The position numbers were made by a program, and so were the translations under genes. Below the pieces are notes generated by a model that was given only the letters and a program-made list of their open reading frames with translations, was not told the origin of the DNA and made no database searches. A stretch of DNA of 64,000 nt from assembly GCA_965224215.1 (NCBI GenBank), contig CBDCYS010000058.1, positions 1-64,000 of the forward strand, in the 5' to 3' direction. Positions 19,367 to 28,758 of this stretch are shown in pieces; positions within the stretch are counted from its first letter, which is position 1; the number at the start of each line of letters is the position of its first letter. The stretch is from CBDCYS01 sp965224215 (lineage in GTDB: Bacteria; Acidobacteriota; Terriglobia; Bryobacterales; UBA6623).

Positions 19367-20266
19367 CTAGCCTGTAATCTTTTGGAAGAGATTTTCGACG
19401 TGTTTTCTTCCAGAGGCGCTGATGGGCAACCCCGGGAGCCGGGGTGTGCCACCGTAGTAACCCTGTAGGTCCAACGCAAACTTGAGACCCGCGATGCCGT
19501 ACTCCGTGGCGAGCTCAAGTGCCGGCTGAGCTATCAGTCTCTGAAGCTCTTCGGCAGCGGCAACTTGCCGAGTTCGAACTGCTTCATGCGCGGAAAGGCA
19601 AAGGAACGGCGCGGCGGCGGCAAAATCTAGGATGGCCCCGCCCGCGCCGGCCTCAAGAGACGGCACCAGCGTGCAGGCATCTCCCGCAAGGATTTGAATA
19701 TCTGGAGATTCGCTATCCGTCGATCTGCGGCCACCGGAACGGCCACTACCGCTCGCCGCATTCGACCCATGACAAACCGCAACGATATTCGCGTGCTGAG
19801 ACAAGAGTCTTAGCGTTTCGGTTGAAAGGCAACTGTTCGCCCCATCCGCGGTGTTCTCGACAATGAGTGGAACCGGAATCGCATCGGCCACCGACTGATA
19901 GTAAACGCGATGGATCTCTGAACGTGGGCCGGCGGCAGCTACGCATCTTGGCGGAGGGACGACGACCGCCGCATAGCCGATTTCGGCGGCTCGATCGGAG
20001 AGGGCTACCGTCTCGCGCACGCTTTCAGCGCCCGTGGCAGCCAGCAGAATGGCGTCGGGTCTTGCGGTTGCGGCAACTTGCTCCCATACATGGACCTTTT
20101 CGTCCAAAGTGAGCAAGGCGCCTTCACCGGCGGCGGCGCAGGCGAGGTAGCCCGAGAGTGAAGTGCGGTTCCAACGGCCGACATTCTCCTGGATCTTCGT
20201 GGTGTAGAGATGGCCACGGTGATCGAACGGCGTTGGGATCGACGCAAAGATACCAGTCAATTTCAC
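19367..20266 (-). CDS. DapA-family (dihydrodipicolinate synthase-like) protein lacking catalytic residues
   Basis: 299 residues, the normal length, with the (beta/alpha)8 aldolase layout: IPTPFDHRG at the N-terminus, GEGALLTLDEK, and LAGDACTLVPSLEAGAGGAI near the C-terminal half. Aligned by eye with E. coli DapA, the Schiff-base Lys block IIGIKE reads IVAVCH, the catalytic Tyr block TPYY reads VPPP, and the Thr pair before GE is Ala-Ala. It therefore probably cannot do the pyruvate aldol chemistry. It may be a binding protein or have a new activity. It runs toward the insertion cluster and is convergent with nothing close. Confidence 0.8.
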   Translation of the reverse strand: MKLTGIFASIPTPFDHRGHLYTTKIQENVGRWNRTSLSGYLACAAAGEGALLTLDEKVHVWEQVAATARPDAILLAATGAESVRETVALSDRAAEIGYAAVVVPPPRCVAAAGPRSEIHRVYYQSVADAIPVPLIVENTADGANSCLSTETLRLLSQHANIVAVCHGSNAASGSGRSGGRRSTDSESPDIQILAGDACTLVPSLEAGAGGAILDFAAAAPFLCLSAHEAVRTRQVAAAEELQRLIAQPALELATEYGIAGLKFALDLQGYYGGTPRLPGLPISASGRKHVENLFQKITG

Positions 20267-20344
20267 GGCGGAAACTATTTATTGTAGTGTCAACACCTAA
20301 TCGGTAGTGATGGCTTGGATTGCAATAGCCAAGCAACCGAGGTG

Positions 20345-21430
20345 CTACACCGTTTCGGAGGGTACGGGGTCGCGGCTGGGGGCCTGATCAGCGCGTGGCG
20401 TGCCGGAATTCTCATCCAGGGTGGCCGCACCCCTGAATTGCGCTCTGCCGGTGAAGTCGGCCTGGGCGGCGACCACGCGGTTTCGCCCGCGGGCCTTTGC
20501 TTCGTAGAGAGCGATATCAGCTTGTTCGACGATACCTCGCCAATCGCGGTCTAGCTGAGCATTGACGGGGTAAGACGCTACCCCGCAGCTGATCGTGACC
20601 TTCATCTTCTCTTTGAGTTCTCCGCTTCGAAATTCTTGCTCTTCGACGCTCCGCCGCACGCGCTCGGCGGCAGCCACGGCCCCATGAAGATTCTGACCAC
20701 TCAGGAAAAGTAGTACCTCTTCGCCGCCATAGCGGAAAGCTGAGTCGCTGGCGCGCAAACTTTCCCGAATCGCGGCGGCGATATTCCTGAGAACCTGGTC
20801 ACCGTTCTGATGTCCATACTTGTCGTTATGCAACTTGAAATTGTCTACATCACACATCACTAGACCGTAGTCACACGCACCGTTCACCGCGCGCTGGTGA
20901 AGGGCGGAAATCCGCTCCTCGAAATCCAACCGGTTGCCAATCTCCACCAGCGGGTCGAGCCGCGACATCTTCAGCAAACGCTGGTTCGCCAATGTCAGGT
21001 TTTCGTTCGCGTGGCGCAGGTCGGCTTCCAGGTTCACAATTCGGTCGGCGGCACCCAAGCGGGCCTGTAACTCGTGAGGGTTGAAAGGCTTCGAGACAAA
21101 GTCATCCGCCCCCGCCGCCAGGGCCTCGATCAAGTGTTGTTTCTCCGTCCTCGAGGTCAGGAACAGGATGTAGGTATAAATTGGAAGGTCCGCGCCGCGA
21201 ACCTGGCGGCACAGGTCTATGCCGTTCATCTCAGGCATTTCCCAGTCCGTGATGATGACCGGGAACCATTCCGCCAGAAACTTCTGAAGGGCCTCAGCTC
21301 CGTCAGAGGCCGTAGTGGGTTCATGACCCAGAGCTTTTACCGCATGACTCACTAGCCGCAGAGTCGTGGGGTCATCATCAGCAATCAGGATTTTCACGGG
21401 GCCTTGGCTCGCTTTTTGGCGGATGTGCAT
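20345..21430 (-). CDS. Response regulator with diguanylate cyclase (GGDEF) domain
   Basis: 361 residues. A receiver domain occupies about 12-130: acidic pocket IADDDP, phospho-acceptor Asp in ITDWEMPEMNG, and the conserved Lys in VSKPFNP. A helical linker and a GGDEF domain follow, with active site RYGGEEVLLF and the product-inhibition site RASD five residues before it. The C-terminal 35 residues are polar and Pro-rich. It should make c-di-GMP when phosphorylated. The HPt protein encoded just upstream (171 bp, same strand) is a plausible phosphate donor. Confidence 0.93.
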   Translation of the reverse strand: MHIRQKASQGPVKILIADDDPTTLRLVSHAVKALGHEPTTASDGAEALQKFLAEWFPVIITDWEMPEMNGIDLCRQVRGADLPIYTYILFLTSRTEKQHLIEALAAGADDFVSKPFNPHELQARLGAADRIVNLEADLRHANENLTLANQRLLKMSRLDPLVEIGNRLDFEERISALHQRAVNGACDYGLVMCDVDNFKLHNDKYGHQNGDQVLRNIAAAIRESLRASDSAFRYGGEEVLLFLSGQNLHGAVAAAERVRRSVEEQEFRSGELKEKMKVTISCGVASYPVNAQLDRDWRGIVEQADIALYEAKARGRNRVVAAQADFTGRAQFRGAATLDENSGTPRADQAPSRDPVPSETV

Positions 21431-21601
21431 ATCTGCCCAGCACCGCGATTGGAGAAAGACGGAGCCTCGTCGCCTCGGGATCGCATGGAGGACCGTGTTT
21501 GCAGGCCGTGGAACGAGTACACATCACAACTCGACGCGCCCCTAGAAAGAGCATCGGCTGCCGCCGCGTGACCGAGCATTCCTTCGTCTATTCGCATTCC
21601 A

Positions 21602-22006
21602 CTATTCGCGAAACCCTTTGTCGCCAGCATCTCGCCGAATGGCCGACAGATGCTCCTTTACCCGGGAGAACTCCTGCTCGATATCTTTCAGAAGGCCCGG
21701 CATCTCCGCGGCGCGGTCTTCGCGGCCGGCCTCTTCGACTTGCCGGCAGATGGCGGCAAGGGAATCGGCCCCGAGGTTGCCGCTAGAACCCTTCAGACGG
21801 TGTGCGGTGGAGGCCGCAGCTTGCCCTTGTCGGCCCTCAATTGCATTCCTCAAAGCGCTGATCTGAGTGGGTGAATCGTCCAAATAGATGTCGATCAGCT
21901 CCACCATGAATTCCTCGTCATCCATCGTGGCTTCGCGGATTCTCTCCATGTTGACCGGCTGCATGTTGACTGCCTCATCACTCGACTTTTCTAGGTCTTC
22001 CGCCAT
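21602..22006 (-). CDS. HPt (histidine phosphotransfer) domain protein
   Basis: 134 residues, essentially one HPt four-helix domain. The phospho-accepting His is in STAHRLKGSSGNLGA at about residue 69, with the usual Lys and Gly-Asn-Leu context. No kinase or receiver domain is attached. It is transcribed toward the receiver-GGDEF gene and probably passes phosphate to it from a hybrid kinase encoded elsewhere. Confidence 0.92.
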   Translation of the reverse strand: MAEDLEKSSDEAVNMQPVNMERIREATMDDEEFMVELIDIYLDDSPTQISALRNAIEGRQGQAAASTAHRLKGSSGNLGADSLAAICRQVEEAGREDRAAEMPGLLKDIEQEFSRVKEHLSAIRRDAGDKGFRE

Positions 22007-23264
22007 CGGCTGATTTGCCTCGCCAACTCGCTTATCGCGCTACGACCTTTTTCGCACCACGACGCGAGCTGGAACAGCGATTGCCATCACCGCGTGTGTG
22101 AACCCGCACTAAATCTGGCGCACAATGTCTGCGATCGGCAGCAACGGATGGAAACCTTTAGCGGTGGTTGCCCGTTCTTCGATTCTTTACACAGATTTTG
22201 TCCGCCTCTAAACTGATGGTGGACACCCCTGCCACCGCATAGCTCCGATGTGGAAATATCTCCCATTCGTCGCTAAGAACCTTTCGCGCAACCGCCGGCG
22301 CACCACGCTGACCGCGCTCAGCATGGCCGTCTCGCTGCTGCTGCTTGGCATTCTTCTTTCGGTTTATGCGACTTTCTACGCTCGCGAGAGTTACGAGGAG
22401 CAGCCTCTCCGGCTCATTACCCGTCACCGCATTTCGTTCTTGGTTCCGTTGCCCCAATACTACGGAGACCGCATCCGGCGAGTGGAAGGAGTCGCTGAGG
22501 TTTGCATCTTTCACTGGTTCGGCGGAACCTACATTGACCGCCGTCCCGAGCACCTGCTGCCGCTGCTGGCGGTCGAGCCAGAGAAGGTGTTTCGCGTGCG
22601 TACGGAATCGATCCTGCAACCTGAGCAGCTCGAGGCTTTTCAGCGAGACCGCCAGGGGCTGGCGCTGGGCAAGGCAGTGGCTCAGCGCTTGAGGCTCCAG
22701 CTAGGAGACCGCATCATCGTGCAGGGGGATGTCTATCCGGTCGACTTGGAACTGGTCGTGCGCGCAATCTACGAAGGCCCCGACGATCTCGAAGCCTATT
22801 TTCATTGGGAGTATTTGCAGCAAAGCTTGCCGGCGGGCCAGCGCGGCGAAGTCAGCACTTTTTCGGTCCGCCTGGTCGCCGCCGATGAGGCTGGGCGTGT
22901 TTCGAGGACGATCGACGAGATGTTTCGCAACGCGCCGCAGCCAACAAAAACCGAGACGGAAAAAGCGTTCATGCTCTCGTTCATCAGCATGATCGGCAAC
23001 ATCAAGCTTTTCCTGCTCAGCATCGCCACGGCACTGGTTTTCACGATCGTGCTGGTGAACGCAAACTCGGTCGCCATGTCGGTTCGGGAGCGAATGCGCG
23101 AAGTCGCCGTACTGAAGACTCTCGGGTTTTCGTCGAGGGCCGTTCTGCTGATGATTGTGAGCGAGTCGTTGGTCGTTTCGCTGGCCGGCGGCCTGCTCGG
23201 CGTGGGACTTTGTTATCTGGCTACCCTCGGGTTGGCCAACCAGATGGTGATGTATTTCCAAGGA

Positions 23265-24295
23265 GATGGGTATCCGGTTGACTCAGGTAGCCCCAATATC
23301 TTGTGGTTTGGGGATTTTCTTGGGTTCTGTAACCGGGTGAACAATCATCTTGTAAGTCGCGGGATCCACGGCTACCGCCTGCTGGACGAGCCGATAGAAG
23401 AGTTTGCCGCGGCTTTTGGATTTGCGGCGGTTGAAACGGAAGGTGAACTCGTCCAGGTAGTAGTCCAGATGTTTGTGGCTCACGGCGCCCTGATGGGTGC
23501 CCAGCAGCCAGCGCTTGAGCAGTGACATCACGCGGTGGACGCGGGGCATCAATTCCGACGCGGACTGCTCCTGCCTGCTGACAACTGTGACCTGATGGAC
23601 GTAGCCTTCCTTTTTCAACCCGGAGTAACCGGGCCAGCCGTCGGTATGCACCACGCTGCCCGGCTCGATGCACTCTTCCACGAAAGGCAACAGGCTCTCG
23701 CCCGAGGCATCCTCGATTCTCTTCATGCGAATCCGGCCGATACCCCGCCCATCCTCTTGAGCGGCTACTGCGATCAATGCTTTGTTTTTCAGGTTTCGGC
23801 CCCGCAGGCCCTCTTCGAGCCCGCCCCAGTAGCTTTCATCGACTTCCACCGTCCCGGCGAGCAAATCCCGTCCCGGCCGCACCATCGCGCGCCGCATTTT
23901 GTGCAGCCAAGTCCAAGCCGTTTCGTACCTGTTGAGCCCCAACACTCTTTGAAGTCCCAAAGCGCTGGCTCCGGTCTTTTGGGTGGTGACCCACCACATC
24001 GCACGAAACCACAACGGCAAAGGGCTGCGCGTGTCCTGAAAGATGGTCCCGGCGGTCACCGAGGTTTGGCGCCCACACGCAGCGCACTGCAGCAGCACTT
24101 TTCGCAAAGGCCACGACTTTCCACAACCGCAACCCGGACAGCGGAAACCGTCCGGCCAGCGCAGCCGGAACAGATACTCCCGGCAGGCTTCCTCACTGCT
24201 AAAACGGGCCTCGAACTCTGTCAGGTTCTGAGGGTAATCTTCCATCTGTCGGCATACTACATCTTGGGGCTACCTGAGTCAACCGGATACCCACC
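23265..24295 (-). mobile_element. IS1595-family insertion sequence, copy C (intact)
   Basis: 1,031 bp with inverted repeats GATGGGTATCCGG / CCGGATACCCACC and a perfect 8-bp target duplication TCCAAGGA (23257-23264 and 24296-24303). It lies inside the first permease gene, in the opposite direction. The ends and transposase are intact, so it may still be mobile. Confidence 0.95.
23283..24245 (-). CDS. IS1595-family (ISXO2-like) transposase, copy C
   Basis: 320 residues. An N-terminal zinc ribbon (CPGCGCGK, CAACGRQ) is followed by the DDE-type domain with VEVDESYWGG, HTDGWPGYSG and the C-terminal EFTFRFNRR block. The stop codon lies only 18 bp from the end of the element. The start ATG is about 50 bp from the other end. 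It is complete and differs by very few residues from copy D. Confidence 0.95.
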   Translation of the reverse strand: MEDYPQNLTEFEARFSSEEACREYLFRLRWPDGFRCPGCGCGKSWPLRKVLLQCAACGRQTSVTAGTIFQDTRSPLPLWFRAMWWVTTQKTGASALGLQRVLGLNRYETAWTWLHKMRRAMVRPGRDLLAGTVEVDESYWGGLEEGLRGRNLKNKALIAVAAQEDGRGIGRIRMKRIEDASGESLLPFVEECIEPGSVVHTDGWPGYSGLKKEGYVHQVTVVSRQEQSASELMPRVHRVMSLLKRWLLGTHQGAVSHKHLDYYLDEFTFRFNRRKSKSRGKLFYRLVQQAVAVDPATYKMIVHPVTEPKKIPKPQDIGAT

Positions 24296-24480
24296 TCCAA
24301 GGATTTACACTGCCGTTGTGGGGCGTCCCGGTTTGTCTGATCGTGGCGGTCACGATCGGCGTGCTCAGTTCTTTGCCTTCGGCGGCGATCGCTGTTACCA
24401 CGACGATCACCGAAGCCCTGCGGCGCGGGGAGTAGCGTCGTTGTTTGTCGAAATGTTGTTGTCGAAATGTTGTTGTCGAA

Positions 24481-24607
24481 CTCCGTAGCGCGGGGCTCGT
24501 CAGAGACCCGCGGCCTTCATAGACCCGCGGCCTTTAGCCGGCCCACCCCCAACGCCTGAACGGAACGAAAAACCGCGAGTCTCTGACGAGCCCCGCGCCA
24601 CGGAGTT
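24481..24607. repeat. Long palindromic dispersed repeat, copy 1
   Basis: Inverted arms of about 30 bp (CCGTAGCGCGGGGCTCGTCA matched by TGACGAGCCCCGCGCCACGG) enclose a Pro/Gly-type GC-rich loop. Related copies lie at 31171-31275 and 63695-63806. All three carry the same outer flank, here AACGTTCTCGCGGGAAACCA to the right. A short doubled GTCGAAATGTTGTT sits just before it at about 24449-24476. It separates the split permease from its paralog. RNA from it could fold into a strong hairpin. Confidence 0.75.
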
Positions 24608-24720
24608 TCCATAACGTTCTCGCGGGAAACCAGTTGAGTTGCAGACGGATTGGGTCCAGCCTCTTTGGAGCATTCGGCTGTTATAATTCGTTAAGTCTCA
24701 AAGGCGTTCAGAGTAGCCGC

Positions 24721-25866
24721 ATGAAGTATATACCGCTGGTTTTAAAGAACCTGTTTCGCAATAAACGGCGAACGATTCTTACGGTCGTCAGTGTTACCGT
24801 GTCGCTGTTTTTGCTGGGATTTCTGCTCACCGTCTACGCTGCCTTTTATCACCCAGCTACGAGCGACGAGCACCATTCACGGCTCATCACCCGGCATCGC
24901 GTCTCATTGACCCAAGCATTGCCGGAATATTACCGAAGCCGCATCGGCGCGGTGGAAGGTGTTGAGGCGGTTTGCATTTATAACTGGTTCGGGGGCACCT
25001 ACATCGACCAGAAGCCCGAGCATATGTTTGCCCGCTTCGCGGTGGAGGCCGACAAGGTCTTCGAAGTACATCCTGAATACGTAATGGCAGCAGAGCAGAA
25101 GGAAGCCTTCCTGCGCGACCGGCAGGGAATGGCCGTTGAAAGCTCCATTGCCGAGCGGCTGGGGTTTGAGCTGGGGCAGCGGATCACGATCAAGGGCGAT
25201 ATCTACCCGTTTGACATGGAGTTCGTGATTAGGGCGATTTTCGAGGCTCCCAACGATCAGACCACGCTCTTTCACTACAAGTATTTGCAAGAAGCCCTAC
25301 CCGAAGCGTGGGGAAATCAGGCGGGAATATTCACCATTCTGGCTCGCTCGGCCGACGACGTTCCGAAAATCGCTCAGACAGTCGACGAGATGTTTCGCAA
25401 CTCGCCGGCGCCCACCAAGACCGAGACCGAGGACGCCTTTCAGCAATCTTTCGTCGAGCAGATTGGCAATATCAAGCTGTTCTTGATGTGCATCGCCGGG
25501 GCCGTCATGTTCACGATCATTCTGGTCTCGGCCAACACGATGGCGATGTCGACCCGCGAGCGGATTCAAGAGATCGGCGTGCTCAAGACACTCGGTTTCA
25601 CTGCTCCGGTGATTCTGACGATGATCGTCTCCGAGGCGATGCTTATCTCGGCGGTGGGCGGCATGCTTGGAGCTGGGCTTTCCTATGTGGCGACCCAGGC
25701 ATTGGGCAATTTGATCGTCGGCTTCTTCACAGGTTTCATCATGCCGCTTTGGGGTGTGCCGGTCTGTCTCGCGGTTGCGCTCATGATCGGTTTCTTCAGT
25801 TCGGTGGTCCCGGCTACGTTGGCGTCGAGAACGAAGATCACCGACGCTCTTCGGCACACCGGCTAG
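24721..25866 (+). CDS. MacB/FtsX-type ABC transporter permease
   Basis: 381 residues from the ATG at 24721. An N-terminal helix (LTVVSVTVSLFLLGFLLTVYA), a periplasmic core domain and three C-terminal helices (for example LFLMCIAGAVMFTIILVSANT) make the standard MacB/LolC layout. The frame is open upstream to 24634, but homology and the paralog both start at MKYIPLVLKN. It is the intact paralog of the split gene before it. It is followed after 12 bp by another permease, then the adaptor and the ATPase, so it belongs to one exporter operon. Confidence 0.93.
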   Translation: MKYIPLVLKNLFRNKRRTILTVVSVTVSLFLLGFLLTVYAAFYHPATSDEHHSRLITRHRVSLTQALPEYYRSRIGAVEGVEAVCIYNWFGGTYIDQKPEHMFARFAVEADKVFEVHPEYVMAAEQKEAFLRDRQGMAVESSIAERLGFELGQRITIKGDIYPFDMEFVIRAIFEAPNDQTTLFHYKYLQEALPEAWGNQAGIFTILARSADDVPKIAQTVDEMFRNSPAPTKTETEDAFQQSFVEQIGNIKLFLMCIAGAVMFTIILVSANTMAMSTRERIQEIGVLKTLGFTAPVILTMIVSEAMLISAVGGMLGAGLSYVATQALGNLIVGFFTGFIMPLWGVPVCLAVALMIGFFSSVVPATLASRTKITDALRHTG

Positions 25867-25878
25867 ATTGGTCCAGCT

Positions 25879-27045
25879 ATGGCGATTCCTATTTCTTACA
25901 ACCTGAGAAACCTGTGGGTCCGCAAGGCGACCACAGTGATGACCGCGCTCGGTGTCAGCCTCACGGTCGCTGTGCTGCTCGGGATCTCGGCTCTGGTCGG
26001 TGGGCTTCGATCGTCACTCGGAGTGACCGGCAACCCGCTGCACCTGATTGTCATGCGTCAAGGTGCGACCTCGGAACTGGTCAGCGTCGTGCCGCAGGAG
26101 AAGTTCCAAGTTGTAAAATTCATGGAAGGTGTTGGCCAACTCGACGGTGAACCGATGGTTTCGCACGAAGTGATCACCGTCGTGAACTTGAAGCTGCGCG
26201 CCGACACGACCCAAGATGCCAACGTCAACGTTCGTGGCGTTTCCCCGATGGGTATCAAGATGCGGGACGAGATTCGTCTGCAATCAGGCCGCTGGTTCGA
26301 AACCGGAAAGCGTGAAGTTGTGGTTGGACGCGGCACGAACGCGGCTCGCGAAGGTACCTCGATCGGCGACAAAGTCGAGTTCGGCCGCGGTGAGTGGGAG
26401 GTGGTGGGCGTTTTCGATGCCGGCGCGTCCGCCTTCAATAGCGAAATATGGGGCGACGGGAATTTCATCACATCCGATCTCGGCCGGGGCAACGCCCGAA
26501 GCTCGGTCCTGCTGCGCGCTCGCGACGAGGTGACTCTGACAGCCCTGAAGAACAGGATGTCCGACGATCAGCGCTTGCAGCTTGAAGGCAAAACCGAACG
26601 AGAATACTACGCCGCGCAGATGTCGTCGGCCCAGCCGGTGGAAATGCTCGGTCTGCTGGTCGCGGTGATCATGGCCATTGGCAGTAGTTTTGCCGCCATG
26701 AACACGATGTACACCGCGGTTGCGCGGCGGGCCAGGGAAATCGGCGTGCTGCGCATGCTCGGTTTCTCGCGAGGCAGCATTCTGACTTCGTTTCTAATCG
26801 AATCGTTTCTGCTCTCGCTGGTTGGCGGGGCCTTGGGCTGCTTGCTCGTGCTGCCGCTTCATGGGATGCAAGGCCGGATCGGCAATTTCGTCACGTTTAG
26901 CCAGACGACTTTCAACTTTGAAGTCACCCCGGCGGCGATGGCCATTGGCCTCGCTTTTGCCAGCATCCTGGGAGTTCTGGGAGGGCTGCTGCCTGCGCGG
27001 ATGGCGGCGAAGAGCGATATTCTTAGCTCGATTCGTGATGCCTAG
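25879..27045 (+). CDS. MacB/FtsX-type ABC transporter permease, second subunit
   Basis: 388 residues. Same architecture: helix 1 (ATTVMTALGVSLTVAVLLGI), periplasmic core, three C-terminal helices, and the FtsX motif MYTAVARRAREIGVLRMLGFSRGS, written as the cytoplasmic loop that contacts the ATPase. It is more distant from the two paralogs before it, so the transporter is probably a heterodimer of the two permease types. It starts 12 bp after the previous stop. Confidence 0.93.
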   Translation: MAIPISYNLRNLWVRKATTVMTALGVSLTVAVLLGISALVGGLRSSLGVTGNPLHLIVMRQGATSELVSVVPQEKFQVVKFMEGVGQLDGEPMVSHEVITVVNLKLRADTTQDANVNVRGVSPMGIKMRDEIRLQSGRWFETGKREVVVGRGTNAAREGTSIGDKVEFGRGEWEVVGVFDAGASAFNSEIWGDGNFITSDLGRGNARSSVLLRARDEVTLTALKNRMSDDQRLQLEGKTEREYYAAQMSSAQPVEMLGLLVAVIMAIGSSFAAMNTMYTAVARRAREIGVLRMLGFSRGSILTSFLIESFLLSLVGGALGCLLVLPLHGMQGRIGNFVTFSQTTFNFEVTPAAMAIGLAFASILGVLGGLLPARMAAKSDILSSIRDA

Positions 27046-27399
27046 TGGAGTGGGACGTTTCGTCGGGCTGCCCGCTTTTCTCACCGCGTGACGAGACGAA
27101 GTGCGTGAGAGGCCTGTCAGTACGAGGCGCGCGCCGGTTGACGAGCGGAAGCGTACTCGGACAGTACGTTGAGCACGGCGAGCAAGCGCAACGAAGTAAT
27201 GGCGGGCCTATCGCGTGCTTCGACCGTCAGGCGGTGAGATATGCGGGCTACGCGTCGTCCTGCGCGAGACGCTTCTTGATTCGTCGTGACGTGATCCTCC
27301 GGCCGGTCTCCGAATCGTGCATCCTAATAGGTTCCCCTCGATTCCGTGACAGCTGGCCTATTCGTCGGCGAATCTTCGATTTCAGTACCCTAGCTCAGC
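27046..27399. other. 354-bp intergenic region inside the exporter cluster
   Basis: Holds no gene I can support. It contains a small inverted repeat (CGTACTCGGACAGTACG at about 27152-27168) and a GC-rich stretch running GAGCACGGCGAGCAAGCGCAA with the look of a dispersed repeat, but no second copy was found in this window. A promoter for the adaptor gene may lie here; I cannot point to one. Confidence 0.35.
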
Positions 27400-28758
27400 A
27401 TGCCGATCGAAAGCGAAAAGATTGACAAGGGGCTCGATAGCCTCAGAATCGACCGCTCGGAAAAGCGGAGCGACGATCGTCCTTCCCGCTGGGCAAGGTG
27501 GTGGATTCTCGCCGGAATCGCGCTGTTCGTTCTGCTGGGCGCATGGCGCTTCGGATTCTCCGAGGCAGACGCGATTGAGGTAGAGGTACTGCGCATCACG
27601 CCCCAAGTTGGCGGCGATTCGGGCGACGCTGTCATTCTCGAGGCGGCTGGCTACGTCGTGGCTCACCACAAGATCGAGTTGAGTCCGAAAGTGGTCGGCC
27701 GGGTTTCTTGGATCGGTGTCGAAAAGGGTGATCCCGTCGAGGTGGACGAAATCATCGTTCGTCTCGAAGACGCGGAGTATCGTGCCCGAGTCACGCAGGC
27801 CGACGGAAGCGTGGTTGCGCTGAAAGCCCGGCTGGCCGAACTCGAAGCCGGCTCGCGGCCGGAGGAAGTTGCCCTCTCCAAAGCCAACCTCAACGAGGCA
27901 AAGGCAGATCTAGAGAATGCCCGAACCAATCTCGAGCGCGTACAAAGCTTGACCGACGCGGGGGTTTTTGCGAAGCAGCAGTTGGACGACGCCCAGGCCC
28001 GCTTCGATTCCCAGCAAGCCCGTGTTGCGTCCCTCGATCGGGCGTTCGAGCTGGTTCGGATCGGTCCGCGGCAGGAGGTCATTGACGCTATGCGAGGGCA
28101 AGTCCAGCAGGCGGAAGGCGAACTGACCTATATGCGCACCATGCTCGAAGCTACCTTGATCCGCGCGCCGCTGACAGGGACGATTCTCGAGCGCAACGTC
28201 GAGATCGGCGAGTTCGTCACCACGAGCTTCGTGGGCGAGCGCGGGGCCAAGGGCTACGTTGTTTCCCTGGCGGACCTGAACGATATTCAAGTTGAACTCG
28301 ACATCAGCCAGGACGATTTCGCCAGGCTCAGCGCGGACCAGTTGGGCACGGTCTGGACCGACGCTTTCCCCGACCGCAAGTACAAGGGTCAGATCGTTGA
28401 GATTTCCCCCGAGGCCGACCGCCAAAAAGCGACGGTTCAGGTCAAAGTGCAGATCCTCGAACCGGACGACTTCTTGCGGCCTGAGATGAACGCCAACGTT
28501 GCGTTCCTGGCCGACAAGAAACCCTCTGGCGGCGTTCCGGCGAAACCTGCGATTGTCATTCCCGCCGCTGCTTTGCGCGATGGCAACGCGGTGTTCGTGC
28601 TGCAAGGTGATCGAGCGCTGCGGCGTCCGGTTTCGGTCGGGTCCAGTAGCAGCCGCGGCTTGGAAGTGACCGACGGGCTGGTTGGAGGCGAAGATCTGAT
28701 CGTGAACCCGCCGCCGGAGCTGCAGGACGGCGGCCTGGTGAGGCCGAAATCCACATGA
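27400..28758 (+). CDS. Membrane fusion protein (HlyD/MacA-type periplasmic adaptor)
   Basis: 452 residues. One N-terminal helix (WWILAGIALFVLLGAWRFGF) anchors a periplasmic part with a lipoyl-like half (VVAHHKIELSPKVVGRVSWI), a long coiled-coil hairpin (about 130-240, for example KANLNEAKADLENARTNLER), the second lipoyl half (LIRAPLTGTILERNVEIGEF) and a beta-barrel domain. It links the inner-membrane permeases to an outer-membrane or cell-surface path. No outer-membrane channel gene is in the window. Its last codons overlap the ATPase start (ATGA). Confidence 0.93.
   Translation: MPIESEKIDKGLDSLRIDRSEKRSDDRPSRWARWWILAGIALFVLLGAWRFGFSEADAIEVEVLRITPQVGGDSGDAVILEAAGYVVAHHKIELSPKVVGRVSWIGVEKGDPVEVDEIIVRLEDAEYRARVTQADGSVVALKARLAELEAGSRPEEVALSKANLNEAKADLENARTNLERVQSLTDAGVFAKQQLDDAQARFDSQQARVASLDRAFELVRIGPRQEVIDAMRGQVQQAEGELTYMRTMLEATLIRAPLTGTILERNVEIGEFVTTSFVGERGAKGYVVSLADLNDIQVELDISQDDFARLSADQLGTVWTDAFPDRKYKGQIVEISPEADRQKATVQVKVQILEPDDFLRPEMNANVAFLADKKPSGGVPAKPAIVIPAAALRDGNAVFVLQGDRALRRPVSVGSSSSRGLEVTDGLVGGEDLIVNPPPELQDGGLVRPKST

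Larger units (their letters stand above)
22248..24435 (+). pseudogene. MacB/FtsX-type ABC permease split by IS1595 copy C
   Basis: The two coding parts are 22248-23264 and 24304-24435. Removing the insertion and one 8-bp duplication gives an intact frame of about 382 residues, joining NQMVMYFQG to FTLPLWGVPVCLIVAV and ending TEALRRGE. The N-terminal membrane helix (TALSMAVSLLLLGILLSVYA), large periplasmic domain and three C-terminal helices of the MacB/LolC family are present. It is a close paralog of the next gene (both share RHRIS/RHRVS, WFGGTYID and RDRQG blocks). The insertion removes the last membrane helix, so the product is probably dead. The frame also runs on into the element to 23525, but that tail is not permease. 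Confidence 0.93.

Noticed and set aside
22248..23525. 425-residue frame joining permease to a C-terminal tail
   Set aside because: The tail from 23265 is the reverse strand of IS1595 copy C; the perfect target duplication shows it is an insertion, not a fusion protein.
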